A model generated the notes under the pieces. The model made no database searches. It saw only the letters and a program-made list of their open reading frames with translations, and had not been told where the DNA came from. A stretch of 13,818 nucleotides of DNA from the NCBI GenBank assembly GCA_037444845.1, contig JBBILQ010000066.1, forward strand, positions 1-13,818, read 5' to 3'. The number at the start of each line of letters is the position of its first letter. Positions within the stretch are counted from its first letter, which is position 1. This stretch comes from JARYMI01 sp037444845 (GTDB taxonomy: Bacteria; Acidobacteriota; Aminicenantia; Aminicenantales; UBA8522). Below are positions 6,566-13,800 of the stretch, in pieces. The position numbers and the translations under genes are program-made.

Positions 6566-6610
6566 CATATCGCCGCTCGTCAAAATGCGCATTGCGGCAA
6601 CTCCAGAAAT

Positions 6611-6650
6611 AATAAAAGACGGCGTGACGCCTGGCTACTTCTCAAGCCAG
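6611..6650 (-). terminator. Possible terminator for the GHKL ATPase gene
   Basis: On the minus strand, 63 nt after the stop codon, a CTGGCT/AGCCAG stem (6650-6631) is followed at once by GGCG-TCA-CGCC (6631-6621) and then CTTTTATTATT (6618 downward). The second stem is short, so efficiency is doubtful, but the stem plus T-rich tract is in the right place and orientation. Confidence 0.35.
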
Positions 6651-6712
6651 AATTCGACAAGAGAAGAAAAGGCAGCTCGTATCTCCTGGTGTATGGTTGC
6701 CTCCTCCGACCT

Positions 6713-8203
6713 TTACTCCTCGGCGAAAGCGTCCTTGAGAAGCTGGCTCTGGCGGCTGAAGGCCACGCGGGGACTACGGGTTTCCTTCATCAGCGAGATT
6801 TCCTGGGTGACGAGGCGGGCGATGTGCATCGTCTGCGCTGCGGCTTTGCGCGACTCCCTCTGGAAGAGAGGATGGTCGCGGTTGATATAGACGACGTTTC
6901 CCTCGGAGAAGCATTCCGGCCCGAGCGGGCCGAAAAAGTCGAGGCAAACCGAAACGCTCTCGGTTCCCATCCGCATCCTCCGGACGATGGCGTTCGGGGT
7001 GACTCTTTTGACCAGAGGATGGCGCCGCTTCTTTCTTTTTGGCGATGCTTCCGCGGGCGTTCCGGCCTTCGCCTCCCGCGGCTCGACTTCGGCTTCGCTT
7101 GGCGCCTTGCCTCTGCCTTTCGCCCCGATAACGGCGCCTCGTCCGACCTCCCCCGGCTCGCCGTACTCAATCGGGCCGAAGGGCGAGAGGTCCGGGTTCC
7201 GGGCCAGCGCCTTATGGATGCGCTCGAGGGCCTCGTTGACGGCCCGGCTCGCCCGGCGCTGCTCGCTCCGGTCAGCTTCCTTGCCCAGGGCTTTCCCGAT
7301 AATGCCGACGGCTTTTTCCATGATCTTGAGGAATTCCTGATATTCGCCGGAATCGACGATAAAGCCCGACCGGTCGGAGGTGACCGGAAGAAAATCGGCG
7401 TTGATTTCGCCCTTGACCCGCGCCACCGCCTTTCCCCATGTCTCCATGCCGAAAAGGTCTTTTTTCACGGTCGCGCCCTTGACCTTTATCTCGATGCCCA
7501 AATCCTTGAAGTCGGCGGCGGACTTCGGGGTGATGACGATTTCTCCCGTGACAGGGCCATACTTTGTGCCTTCAAGAAGCGGGATGCTGCGGCCTATGAT
7601 ACTCCTGGGGTAGAGGCGCCGGCCGTTGACATAAACGGCAAATTGCGGAGCTTTGAGGGGCACGCTTTCCATGAGCTTCCTTTCCACGTCCTCGACGAGG
7701 AACGACTTCGAAAGCTCGGAGAGGATGACGGTCGTTCCGTCGCCGCGCTTCGGGTCAGACGCGAGAATTTCACAGGGGATGTGCCATTCGTCTTTAGCTT
7801 CCTCCCAGGCTTTTTTATCAAAGACGACTCGGGCGGCGAACTCCCTGTGCTGGGTGATGAGCTCGAAACGCGAGGCGGCAGCGAGGGAAGCGAATTTCCC
7901 GATGCCGAACTGGCCGATCCGGACGCGTCCGAAGCGGGGCGAGCGGGAATGGATGACCTTCTCGTCCGACCCGATGATGAAATACTGCTTCAGGCCGGCA
8001 AGATCCATGCCCGCGCCGTTGTCGCTGACCGTGATGCGGGCGGGCGAGATCTCGACGCGCACCTCGGTGGCATCGGCGTCGTAGGCGTTGTTCACGAGCT
8101 CGCGGAGAAGCTCGACGCTTTCTGCATAGAGGCGCTCGCCGATCGAAACGATGTGCCGCTTGTCGACGGTTACCTCGAGGCTTTTTTTCTCTTTTACTTC
8201 CAT
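6713..8203 (-). CDS. MORC/Hsp90-like GHKL ATPase
   Basis: The 496-residue protein opens with a complete GHKL ATP-binding fold. The N-box is E35-L-V-N-N39-A-Y-D42-A. The D61-N-G-A-G-M motif follows, then the lid 'G97-QFGIG-K103-FASLA' and 'GDGTTVIL' (about 154-161). This is the arrangement of MutL, Hsp90 and MORC rather than of histidine kinases: there is no phosphorylated-His domain and no membrane segment. A second alpha/beta domain with a conserved lysine-rich 'EIKVKGATVKKDLFG' stretch follows (about 200-300). After it come a charged linker rich in K/R/E (about 365-410) and a C-terminal helical domain with 'NVVYINRDHPLF'. Bacterial MORC-like ATPases occur in restriction and conflict loci, where ATP-driven dimerisation acts as a clamp or switch. 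The start is supported by AAGGA before the ATG. It lies in the same direction as the toxin-antitoxin pair, 329 bp downstream, with its own predicted promoter. Confidence 0.82.
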   Translation of the reverse strand: MEVKEKKSLEVTVDKRHIVSIGERLYAESVELLRELVNNAYDADATEVRVEISPARITVSDNGAGMDLAGLKQYFIIGSDEKVIHSRSPRFGRVRIGQFGIGKFASLAAASRFELITQHREFAARVVFDKKAWEEAKDEWHIPCEILASDPKRGDGTTVILSELSKSFLVEDVERKLMESVPLKAPQFAVYVNGRRLYPRSIIGRSIPLLEGTKYGPVTGEIVITPKSAADFKDLGIEIKVKGATVKKDLFGMETWGKAVARVKGEINADFLPVTSDRSGFIVDSGEYQEFLKIMEKAVGIIGKALGKEADRSEQRRASRAVNEALERIHKALARNPDLSPFGPIEYGEPGEVGRGAVIGAKGRGKAPSEAEVEPREAKAGTPAEASPKRKKRRHPLVKRVTPNAIVRRMRMGTESVSVCLDFFGPLGPECFSEGNVVYINRDHPLFQRESRKAAAQTMHIARLVTQEISLMKETRSPRVAFSRQSQLLKDAFAEE

Positions 8204-8269
8204 GACGATCCTTCCCTCTTATCCGGCCACGGGACCTGCGCTCCTTCATTCCAGGACCGGAGCGCCTCA

Positions 8270-8298
8270 ATCGTATAAAATAGCCGGAAATATTGCAA
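8270..8298 (-). promoter_or_regulatory. Predicted promoter of the GHKL ATPase gene
   Basis: On the minus strand TTGCAA (8298-8293) and TACGAT (8275-8270) are separated by 17 bp. The predicted start leaves a leader of about 60 nt before the ATG at 8203. It suggests the ATPase can be expressed apart from the upstream toxin-antitoxin pair. Confidence 0.45.
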
Positions 8299-8532
8299 TG
8301 CCATAAAATGTGAAAACGGAGACAGCGCTGGTGCTCACGGCTGGGAAAGGCTCTCGGACGGAGCGTTCCTCGACCTTCCCGCCTGCTTTGACAAGCGCAC
8401 GACGAAAGCGATTAGCTGAGTTCAGGCAGGCTTAGCGCCCTTTCTGGGCTTCGGGGGCTCTCAGCAAACGAGCCGCCGTATGACAGGGAACTCCCCATTT
8501 AGCCAGATGCCGGTCATCCGACCAGGACGGTT
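8299..8532. other. Spacer between toxin and ATPase genes, nothing recognised
   Basis: No protein pattern, ribosome binding site, tRNA or clear terminator is visible on either strand. It is long for an operon spacer and could hide a degraded gene or a small RNA, but nothing in the sequence demonstrates this. Confidence 0.4.
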
Positions 8533-8871
8533 TCAATCTCCGATGATCTCATTAAGCCCGTCGACGACCCTGGCGACTTCCTCTGGAGTCAGACTGGCGA
8601 TTCTCTTGCCTATGCGCTCTGTAGCGAGGGCCCGGATTTGGCTGATTTTGACCCAGGAGCGCTTGGGAAGCCCCGCGGTTGCGACGTCCAGAGTCAAGGG
8701 AAATCCTGCCCGTTGAGGCTGGCTGGTAATGGCCACAGCGATGACGGTTCCGGAACGCTCGTTGAAGACGTCATGGCTCAGGATGATGACGGGGCGCCGC
8801 CCGGTTTGCTCGTGTCCCCGTCTTGGGCTAAGGTCTGCCCAACGGATCTCCCCTCTCAGTATTCGGGCCAT
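8533..8871 (-). CDS. mazF: MazF/PemK-family mRNA interferase toxin
   Basis: The 112-residue protein matches MazF/PemK toxins, ribonucleases that cut single-stranded mRNA at short specific sequences and stop growth until neutralised by a partner antitoxin. The family opening 'RGEIRWADLSPRRGHEQTGRRPVIILS' (6-32) contains the catalytic arginine (R25 or R26). The second active-site element is T49 in 'VAITSQ'. The C-terminal half has 'SWVKISQIRALATERIG' (72-88), which is well conserved, so the enzyme looks intact. The length is normal. The start overlaps the end of the antitoxin gene by 16 bp, which implies translational coupling, and GAGGA lies about 9 nt upstream inside the antitoxin gene. The cleavage sequence cannot be read from the protein. 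Confidence 0.92.
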   Translation of the reverse strand: MARILRGEIRWADLSPRRGHEQTGRRPVIILSHDVFNERSGTVIAVAITSQPQRAGFPLTLDVATAGLPKRSWVKISQIRALATERIGKRIASLTPEEVARVVDGLNEIIGD

Positions 8872-9098
8872 TGCGAAAGTTCCTCAAAAAAACCTTCCTC
8901 GGCGAGCTCCTTCTCCTGGGCCGGATCGAGCTTGTCGCATTCGCGCGCCAGGCGTATCCGGTCGAGCCGGTCGAGCTTCTCGACGAGGATGGCTCCAATG
9001 GCCTGGCTGCGGTTGGGAAAGATTTTTTCCCTAACAAGATTATCCAGCCGTTCGAGCGTTTGCTCGGCCAGAGAAATCGCGATTTTAGCCTTGGGCAT
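8856..9098 (-). CDS. mazE: Ribbon-helix-helix antitoxin of the MazF toxin
   Basis: The 80-residue product has an N-terminal ribbon-helix-helix DNA-binding domain: a beta strand (KIAISL, 5-10), helix 1 (AEQTLERLDNLVREK), a turn at 'FPNRSQAI' and helix 2 (AIGAILVEKLDRL). After it comes an acidic, flexible tail (about 55-80) ending 'EEGFFEELSQWPEY'. In such antitoxins the tail wraps the toxin and the RHH dimer represses the operon. The open frame could start at 9167, but AGAGGTG lies 5 nt before the ATG at 9098, and the sequence further upstream holds the promoter, so 9098 is preferred. It precedes the toxin, the usual order. It is RHH rather than the AbrB-like MazE of E. coli, so the symbol is used in the functional sense only. 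Confidence 0.88.
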   Translation of the reverse strand: MPKAKIAISLAEQTLERLDNLVREKIFPNRSQAIGAILVEKLDRLDRIRLARECDKLDPAQEKELAEEGFFEELSQWPEY

Positions 9099-9109
9099 GA
9101 CACACCTCT

Positions 9110-9132
9110 TGGTATTACGATATGTCATACCA
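9110..9132. promoter_or_regulatory. Candidate operator of the toxin-antitoxin operon
   Basis: TGGTAT-T-AC (9110-9118) and GT-C-ATACCA (9124-9132) form an interrupted palindrome with 8 of 9 paired positions around a 5-bp centre. It overlaps the -10 box and part of the spacer of the antitoxin promoter, the position expected for autorepression by an RHH dimer. Confidence 0.55.
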
Positions 9133-9145
9133 TTATCGAAGTCAA
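9117..9145 (-). promoter_or_regulatory. Promoter of the toxin-antitoxin operon
   Basis: On the minus strand TTGACT (9145-9140) and TATCGT (9122-9117) are 17 bp apart. The predicted start at about 9110 leaves a leader of about a dozen nucleotides containing the ribosome binding site. Confidence 0.55.
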
Positions 9146-9233
9146 GGCCGCCTTCATTCATCTTCACCTAAGAATAGACGCTTCCCGGCCATTGGCAGAC
9201 TGCGAGCTGGGTTTAGTGCATTACGTATGGCGT

Positions 9234-9255
9234 CCCCCGAATTTCCCCCGAATTT
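9234..9255. repeat. Two perfect tandem copies of CCCCCGAATTT
   Basis: The 11-mer occurs at 9234-9244 and 9245-9255 with no gap, so the two copies are one helical turn apart on the same face of the DNA. They abut and overlap the weak -35 of the helicase gene promoter, which suggests a regulator binding site. Confidence 0.55.
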
Positions 9256-9283
9256 CAAAAGAGCAACGGTATTCTGGTATCAT
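9254..9283 (+). promoter_or_regulatory. Extended -10 promoter giving a leaderless helicase mRNA
   Basis: TTCAAA (9254-9259) and TATCAT (9278-9283) are separated by 18 bp, with TGG directly before the -10 as an extended element. The expected transcript start lies at about 9290-9292, that is, at the ATG of the helicase gene. No Shine-Dalgarno sequence precedes that ATG. Confidence 0.45.
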
Positions 9284-9291
9284 GGTAGTCC

Positions 9292-12200
9292 ATGGCCACG
9301 GTCCTCATCAACGATACGGTCAAAAAATTCCTTCTCGGGCAGCCGAAAGCCTTCCGGGAGAGAATCCGGCGGAAATTCGAGTTCTTAGAAGCGGGCCTCT
9401 GGGAAGGAAACCTCCGAACGAAGAAGCTCCGGGGTCTCTCTTCGAAATGCGTTTTCGAGGTCGCTGCTGATGCGGACCTCCGCGTGCTCTTCACACTCGG
9501 CCGGCCGACCGACCGCCAACCCAGGGACCTTATCGTCTATGTCTGGGGCATCGCCACCCACGACCGCCTCGACCGCCAGCTTCAGCAGATCATCCCCGAA
9601 AACGTCCCCTTCCTGAAGTTCCAGGATTACGAGGAGGCGCTCCACAAGGACGTCTGCCTCGACGAACTGGGCTCTTCTTGCTTCACACAGGAATCCATCA
9701 CCGAAAAAATCAATGATGAGTCCGGAAGTCAGCGCTGGTATCCCGTCGAAGAGCCGGAATGGAAGAGGATCCGGAGCTACACCGCCGAGGAAATCGAGTT
9801 TTTCCTCTGCCTCACGCCCGAGCAGAAAGATGTTCTCGAATCTCCGCCGCCCGTCCTTGTCTCCGGGACCGCCGGCAGCGGAAAAACAACGCTCGCCGTG
9901 TACTACCTCCTCCGGCGCGACCTGCGGACGCGGAAAAACGTCTTCATCTCCTTCAACCGCCGCCTGAAGCTCTTCGCCGAGCGCCTCTACCGCGGTCTGC
10001 TGAACGAGGCCGAGGACAGGGACAGGGTGGTGGTTCCGGATTTCTGGGTTTTTAAGGAGTTCCTCCTGGAGGCGGCCATCCGAGCCGGACGGTCCTTCGA
10101 CCCCGCTAAGGAAGTCGATTTCCGTCGGTTCCGGGAGATGGTTGCGTCTCATCCCCTTCGTCAGAAATTCGACCCCGTGCTTCTCTGGGAAGAAATAAGG
10201 TCAATCCTGAAGGGGGCGCTTCCCCAGGTGGACACGACAATCCTCGAGCGCTCCCTGCGTGCTTTAAGGAACCGGGACGCGGAGAGAAGCATTTTTTCCC
10301 ACCTGCAGCAGCAATTCCTCCTCTTCGCCAACCTCGAATCCCTGAAAGCCGTTCCGCGCTTCGTGGAAAAGTATCTCCAGACGGATATTCTCTCGTTCTG
10401 CGCCCGCATGGACAAGTACATTCAGGACGACGCCTGGCGCGGCCGGGTGCTCGCTCTTCTCGACCGAACCCTCGAGGAGATTCTGAAACGAAAGGAGCTT
10501 GCCCATAAAAAATATCTTTCCTTCCTCGAATATGAATTCCTGGGGAAGAAAAAAGCCCCCAACTTCCAGTTCAACCGCAAGGAGCTCTATCCGGTCATCG
10601 AGTGGTACCAGCACCGGCTCGACAGCGGCGGCCTGTGGGACGAGCTTGACCTGACCCGGGAAGTCCTCAAAATCGTCCACGCCGGGGAGGGCGGCGTCCC
10701 CGCCTACAATCTCCTGGCCTGCGATGAAATCCAGGATTTCACCGACATTCAGATAGGCCTCCTGCTGGACATGGTCCGCGACCCCCGGCATGTCTTTTTC
10801 GCGGGCGATACCAAACAAACAATCAACCCCACGGGATTCCGCTGGGAGGAAGTCCGCCGGCATTACTTCGAGCGGGGTTTGGGCGTCCCGGCTCTCAAAC
10901 GCCTCTCCCTGAATTTCCGGAGCTCTGGGAGCATCGTCGAGCTCTCCAACGTCCTTCTCGACCTCAAGGAAAAGTACCTCGGTATCAAAGCCGAGGAGGG
11001 CCCCGAGGAGTGGAAGTACAAGGGGCGGCCTGTCGCCGTGGTGAGGGGGGTTCACGAGGCGGAGATGACCGACCTCCTGAGGGTCGCGGGCGCCAGGCGG
11101 ACGATCCTCGTCCGGAGCGACGCCGAAAAATCGCGGCTGCAAAAGACGCTCGAGACCGAGCTCGTCTTTACCATCAACGAGGCCAAGGGCCTGGAGTTCG
11201 AGACAGTCGTCCTCTGGAAGTTCTGCGAAAGCGCCCGGCAAGAGGACGTCTGGAAATCGATCCTGGCGATGAGCCAGAAGAACGTCCGCGAAGCCTGGAT
11301 CCGGCACGAAATCAACCTCCTGTATGTCGGCATCACGCGATCGCAGAGGGATCTCATCGTCTACGACGGCACCGCGCCGTCGCCGATCTGGGAGAGTCCG
11401 GAATTCAAAAACCGTGTCTATGGCACGTCCGACCGGAGCTATATCCATGGCGTCTGGAATGTCCTGTCGACGCCGGCCGAGTGGATTGAACAGGGGCATT
11501 ATTTCTTCGAACGGGACATTTACCGGGCAGCCGCGGAATGCTACAAAAACGGGGGCGACGAGAAGTTTTTCGCCAGAGCCTCGGCCTGCGAAGCGGAGAG
11601 GACCGGCCGTTATGGCGAGGCAGCGCGCTATTTTGACAGCCTGGGCGACCGGGAGCGGGCCGCTCCAAACTACGAGCGGGCGGGCGAATTCGATAAAGCT
11701 CTTCCCTTGTGGGAAGCGCTGGGAAACCGCGAGCGGGCTTTTCACTGCCGGGTCGAAGTCCTCAAGCGGGAGGGGAAATATGCCGAGGCCGGCCGGCTTT
11801 ATCTCGCCCGAAAAAGTTATCCAGAGGCCCTGGCCTGTTTCCATAAAGCGGGGGATTTCGCAGAGATGGCGGAAATCTACCTCCGCCGCTTGAGAAAACT
11901 CAGGGAAGCAGCGGCCTGCTACGAGCAAGCCTCCAATCCTATCGCTGCCGCGAAGCTTTACCGCCGGCTGAAGTCCTACGATAAGGCGGCCGACCTGTTT
12001 TTCCGCGGCGGAGATTCGAAGAGCGCCGAGGCTCTCTGGAAAAAAACGGGCCGGACGAGCCAGCTCCTTGCCCTTTATGAGCAAACAGGACAACAGGAAA
12101 AGCAGCTGGCGATTTATGAAGCCCAGAAAAATTTTGACAGGGCCGTCAAGGTGCTCAAGGCCTTCCAGGATAAAAGCCGGATAGCCCGGGAAGCCGAGAG

Positions 12201-13581
12201 TCTGTTCGCGCGGCGAAAATATTTTAGGGCCTTGATCCGATTCGCAGCCCTTGAGCATTACAGCCGGGCGGCCGAGTGCCACCTCCGTTTGAAACAGAGC
12301 GAGGAAGCAGTTCACTATTTTAAACTGGCAGGCGATTTCTTTTCGGCGGGAATTATTTATCAAAACCTGAAGGACTACAGGAACGCCTTAGAGTGTTTCC
12401 TGAAATCCGAGGCCGACGAAAAAAACGGGTATCGCCTGGCCAAGCAGGCGGCGCTGAAAGTCAGGGATATGCGGTGGGTTTATACGCAGGCCAAGAGTCT
12501 TTTCGATGCAGGGCTCTACCAGCAAGCGCTCGCGCTCTTTTCCACACAGCACTATGTGAGTCCTGAGATCGGCATCTGTCTCGTGCGCATGAACGATGAG
12601 GCGGGCGCGCATGAGGCGTGGAACCGGATTACCCAGATCCAGGATTATCACAGGCTAATCGATATCTGTTTATCGCAGGATGCGGTGTTGCCCGGCGGTC
12701 AGTTTTTCTTGAAAAAATTCCAGACAGCCCTGTCCCAGGGGAATTTAGGCCTTCCCTGCCACTTAATCGGCTTCAAGCTCCTCGATTTCATGGATGCGTA
12801 CTTCGCCAAGGCTAACCAACTCGAAGAGGTGCGCACCTGGGGAAGATTTCTCGCCCGGTTCGATTTCCAGGCGGCCTTCTGGAAAAAGTCCCTCTTCTAT
12901 CTCGATCTCGGAGGAGATTCGGCCGCCCTCATCGATTTTATCGGGCGGCTCGATATTTTCAACCGGACGTCCTATCTCGAGATTACGAGGCAATGGAAAA
13001 AGGAAATGCAGGGGCTTGAAGAACGAGCGGACTGGGACGGCCTGGCTCTCCGCGATTACTTCCTCAACGGGGGCCGCAGGATACCGGAGCTCCTGCAGAA
13101 GATGACCATCAGCGCAAGGAATTTTGCCTTCTTTCTTTTAGGCGAGGCTCCCTTCTTTGAGGCGGCAGCCGACTGGTGCGCCCGGAACGGCCGACTGCCC
13201 GAAGCCTGGAAGATGTGCGCAAGGTGGAAGCGGTATGACCGGGCGGCTCTCCTCTGCGAAAGGGCGGGCCATCCCGAAAAAGCCGCCGGATTCCACGTCT
13301 CAGCCCGGCAGCCCGAGAAGGCGGTCTCTATCTACGCCGGCCTTGGAAAATTTGACAAAGCGGGCGACGTTTTTTACAAGCGAGGAGAGTTCGCAGAAGC
13401 GCTAAGGTTCTACAAAATGCAGAAACCGCCCGATAAGCGAAGGCTGGCCCGGGCGCATGAGAAAATGGGGGATTTCGCCGCGGCACTCAACCTCTGGAAG
13501 GAGGCGGGAGATAAGAGGGCTGCCGAGAAATGCCGGTCCCGATGGGAAAAGAGCCGGCAAGGCCGCCTTTTCCATCGTTGA
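9292..13581 (+). CDS. RelE-like toxin fold - SF1 helicase - TPR repeat fusion protein
   Basis: The protein has 1429 residues in three parts. Residues 1-95 resemble RelE/ParE toxins: 'INDTVKKFLLGQPKAFRERI', 'TKKLRGLSSKCVFEV', 'LRVLFTLG' and 'IVYVWGIATHDRLDR'. Residues 174-692 form a UvrD/Rep-type superfamily 1 helicase with all core motifs: Q-like LTPEQKDVL (174), Walker A GTAGSGKT (192-199), Ia VFISFNRRL (217), II ACDEIQD (476-482), III FAGDTKQT (503-510), IV LNFRSS (540), V INEAKGLEFETVVL (628) and VI LLYVGITRS (676-684). From about 735 to 1420 come TPR-like helical hairpins with repeated 'YxxAGDxxKA'-type units, a less regular part lying at about 1085-1290. ATP-driven translocation on nucleic acid, with the repeats as a protein-binding scaffold, is expected. 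A TAG at 9286 excludes an upstream extension. TRANK1-like proteins share the helicase-TPR plan. RNase activity of the RelE fold is unproven. Confidence 0.85.
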   Translation: MATVLINDTVKKFLLGQPKAFRERIRRKFEFLEAGLWEGNLRTKKLRGLSSKCVFEVAADADLRVLFTLGRPTDRQPRDLIVYVWGIATHDRLDRQLQQIIPENVPFLKFQDYEEALHKDVCLDELGSSCFTQESITEKINDESGSQRWYPVEEPEWKRIRSYTAEEIEFFLCLTPEQKDVLESPPPVLVSGTAGSGKTTLAVYYLLRRDLRTRKNVFISFNRRLKLFAERLYRGLLNEAEDRDRVVVPDFWVFKEFLLEAAIRAGRSFDPAKEVDFRRFREMVASHPLRQKFDPVLLWEEIRSILKGALPQVDTTILERSLRALRNRDAERSIFSHLQQQFLLFANLESLKAVPRFVEKYLQTDILSFCARMDKYIQDDAWRGRVLALLDRTLEEILKRKELAHKKYLSFLEYEFLGKKKAPNFQFNRKELYPVIEWYQHRLDSGGLWDELDLTREVLKIVHAGEGGVPAYNLLACDEIQDFTDIQIGLLLDMVRDPRHVFFAGDTKQTINPTGFRWEEVRRHYFERGLGVPALKRLSLNFRSSGSIVELSNVLLDLKEKYLGIKAEEGPEEWKYKGRPVAVVRGVHEAEMTDLLRVAGARRTILVRSDAEKSRLQKTLETELVFTINEAKGLEFETVVLWKFCESARQEDVWKSILAMSQKNVREAWIRHEINLLYVGITRSQRDLIVYDGTAPSPIWESPEFKNRVYGTSDRSYIHGVWNVLSTPAEWIEQGHYFFERDIYRAAAECYKNGGDEKFFARASACEAERTGRYGEAARYFDSLGDRERAAPNYERAGEFDKALPLWEALGNRERAFHCRVEVLKREGKYAEAGRLYLARKSYPEALACFHKAGDFAEMAEIYLRRLRKLREAAACYEQASNPIAAAKLYRRLKSYDKAADLFFRGGDSKSAEALWKKTGRTSQLLALYEQTGQQEKQLAIYEAQKNFDRAVKVLKAFQDKSRIAREAESLFARRKYFRALIRFAALEHYSRAAECHLRLKQSEEAVHYFKLAGDFFSAGIIYQNLKDYRNALECFLKSEADEKNGYRLAKQAALKVRDMRWVYTQAKSLFDAGLYQQALALFSTQHYVSPEIGICLVRMNDEAGAHEAWNRITQIQDYHRLIDICLSQDAVLPGGQFFLKKFQTALSQGNLGLPCHLIGFKLLDFMDAYFAKANQLEEVRTWGRFLARFDFQAAFWKKSLFYLDLGGDSAALIDFIGRLDIFNRTSYLEITRQWKKEMQGLEERADWDGLALRDYFLNGGRRIPELLQKMTISARNFAFFLLGEAPFFEAAADWCARNGRLPEAWKMCARWKRYDRAALLCERAGHPEKAAGFHVSARQPEKAVSIYAGLGKFDKAGDVFYKRGEFAEALRFYKMQKPPDKRRLARAHEKMGDFAAALNLWKEAGDKRAAEKCRSRWEKSRQGRLFHR

Positions 13582-13723
13582 TGTCTGCTTAAGCTTTCGC
13601 TGAAAAAGACGAGCCTTCTTCCGACTTTTCTTTTCTCTAAAACCGTTGACTTCGAGGGCCTCGTTTCAGGTTGGGCTGCGGTCTCCGGCGAAAAATTTAC
13701 GCCGTTGCAGGCCGGCCTCCGCT
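13582..13723. other. Short spacer after the helicase gene
   Basis: Weak structures only: CGAGG-G-CCTCG followed by TTT (13653-13666), CGGCG/CGCCG around an A/T loop (13686-13704) and the palindrome AGGCCGGCCT (13709-13718). The first could end transcription of the helicase gene, but the stem is short. Confidence 0.3.
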
Positions 13724-13800
13724 AGTGTCCCCTCTCGTAAGTACCTTGCCGAAGTCCTCCGCAAAGACGGGACACTTCCATGGGGGAGTCAAGCTCCCCC
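13724..13800. repeat. Palindromic repeat pair at the right edge of the island
   Basis: AGTGTCCC (13724-13731) and GGGACACT (13769-13776) are perfect inverted arms 37 bp apart. They are followed by the hairpin GGGGGAG-TCAAG-CTCCCCC (13782-13800). The arms are nearly the same word as the AGTGTCTCC ends of the element at 6381-6464, in the opposite order. No coding sequence is present up to the window end. Confidence 0.5.

Noticed and set aside
6407..8278. 623-codon open frame on the plus strand opposite the GHKL ATPase
   Set aside because: The minus-strand frame carries all GHKL motifs. The plus frame begins in repeat sequence and matches nothing recognisable.
8860..9167. Antitoxin starting at 9167 (103 residues)
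   Set aside because: The extra 23 residues would be encoded across the promoter and operator. The ATG at 9098 has its own ribosome binding site and starts at the RHH domain.
8871..9470. 199-codon plus-strand frame spanning the antitoxin gene and the divergent spacer
   Set aside because: It overlaps the antitoxin, the operator and the start of the helicase gene, has no ribosome binding site, and reads as a shadow of both genes.
10264..12363. 699-codon open frame on the minus strand inside the helicase gene
   Set aside because: It is antisense to a gene with complete helicase motifs. Its composition (many P, G, L and V from GC-rich reverse codons) shows no family pattern.
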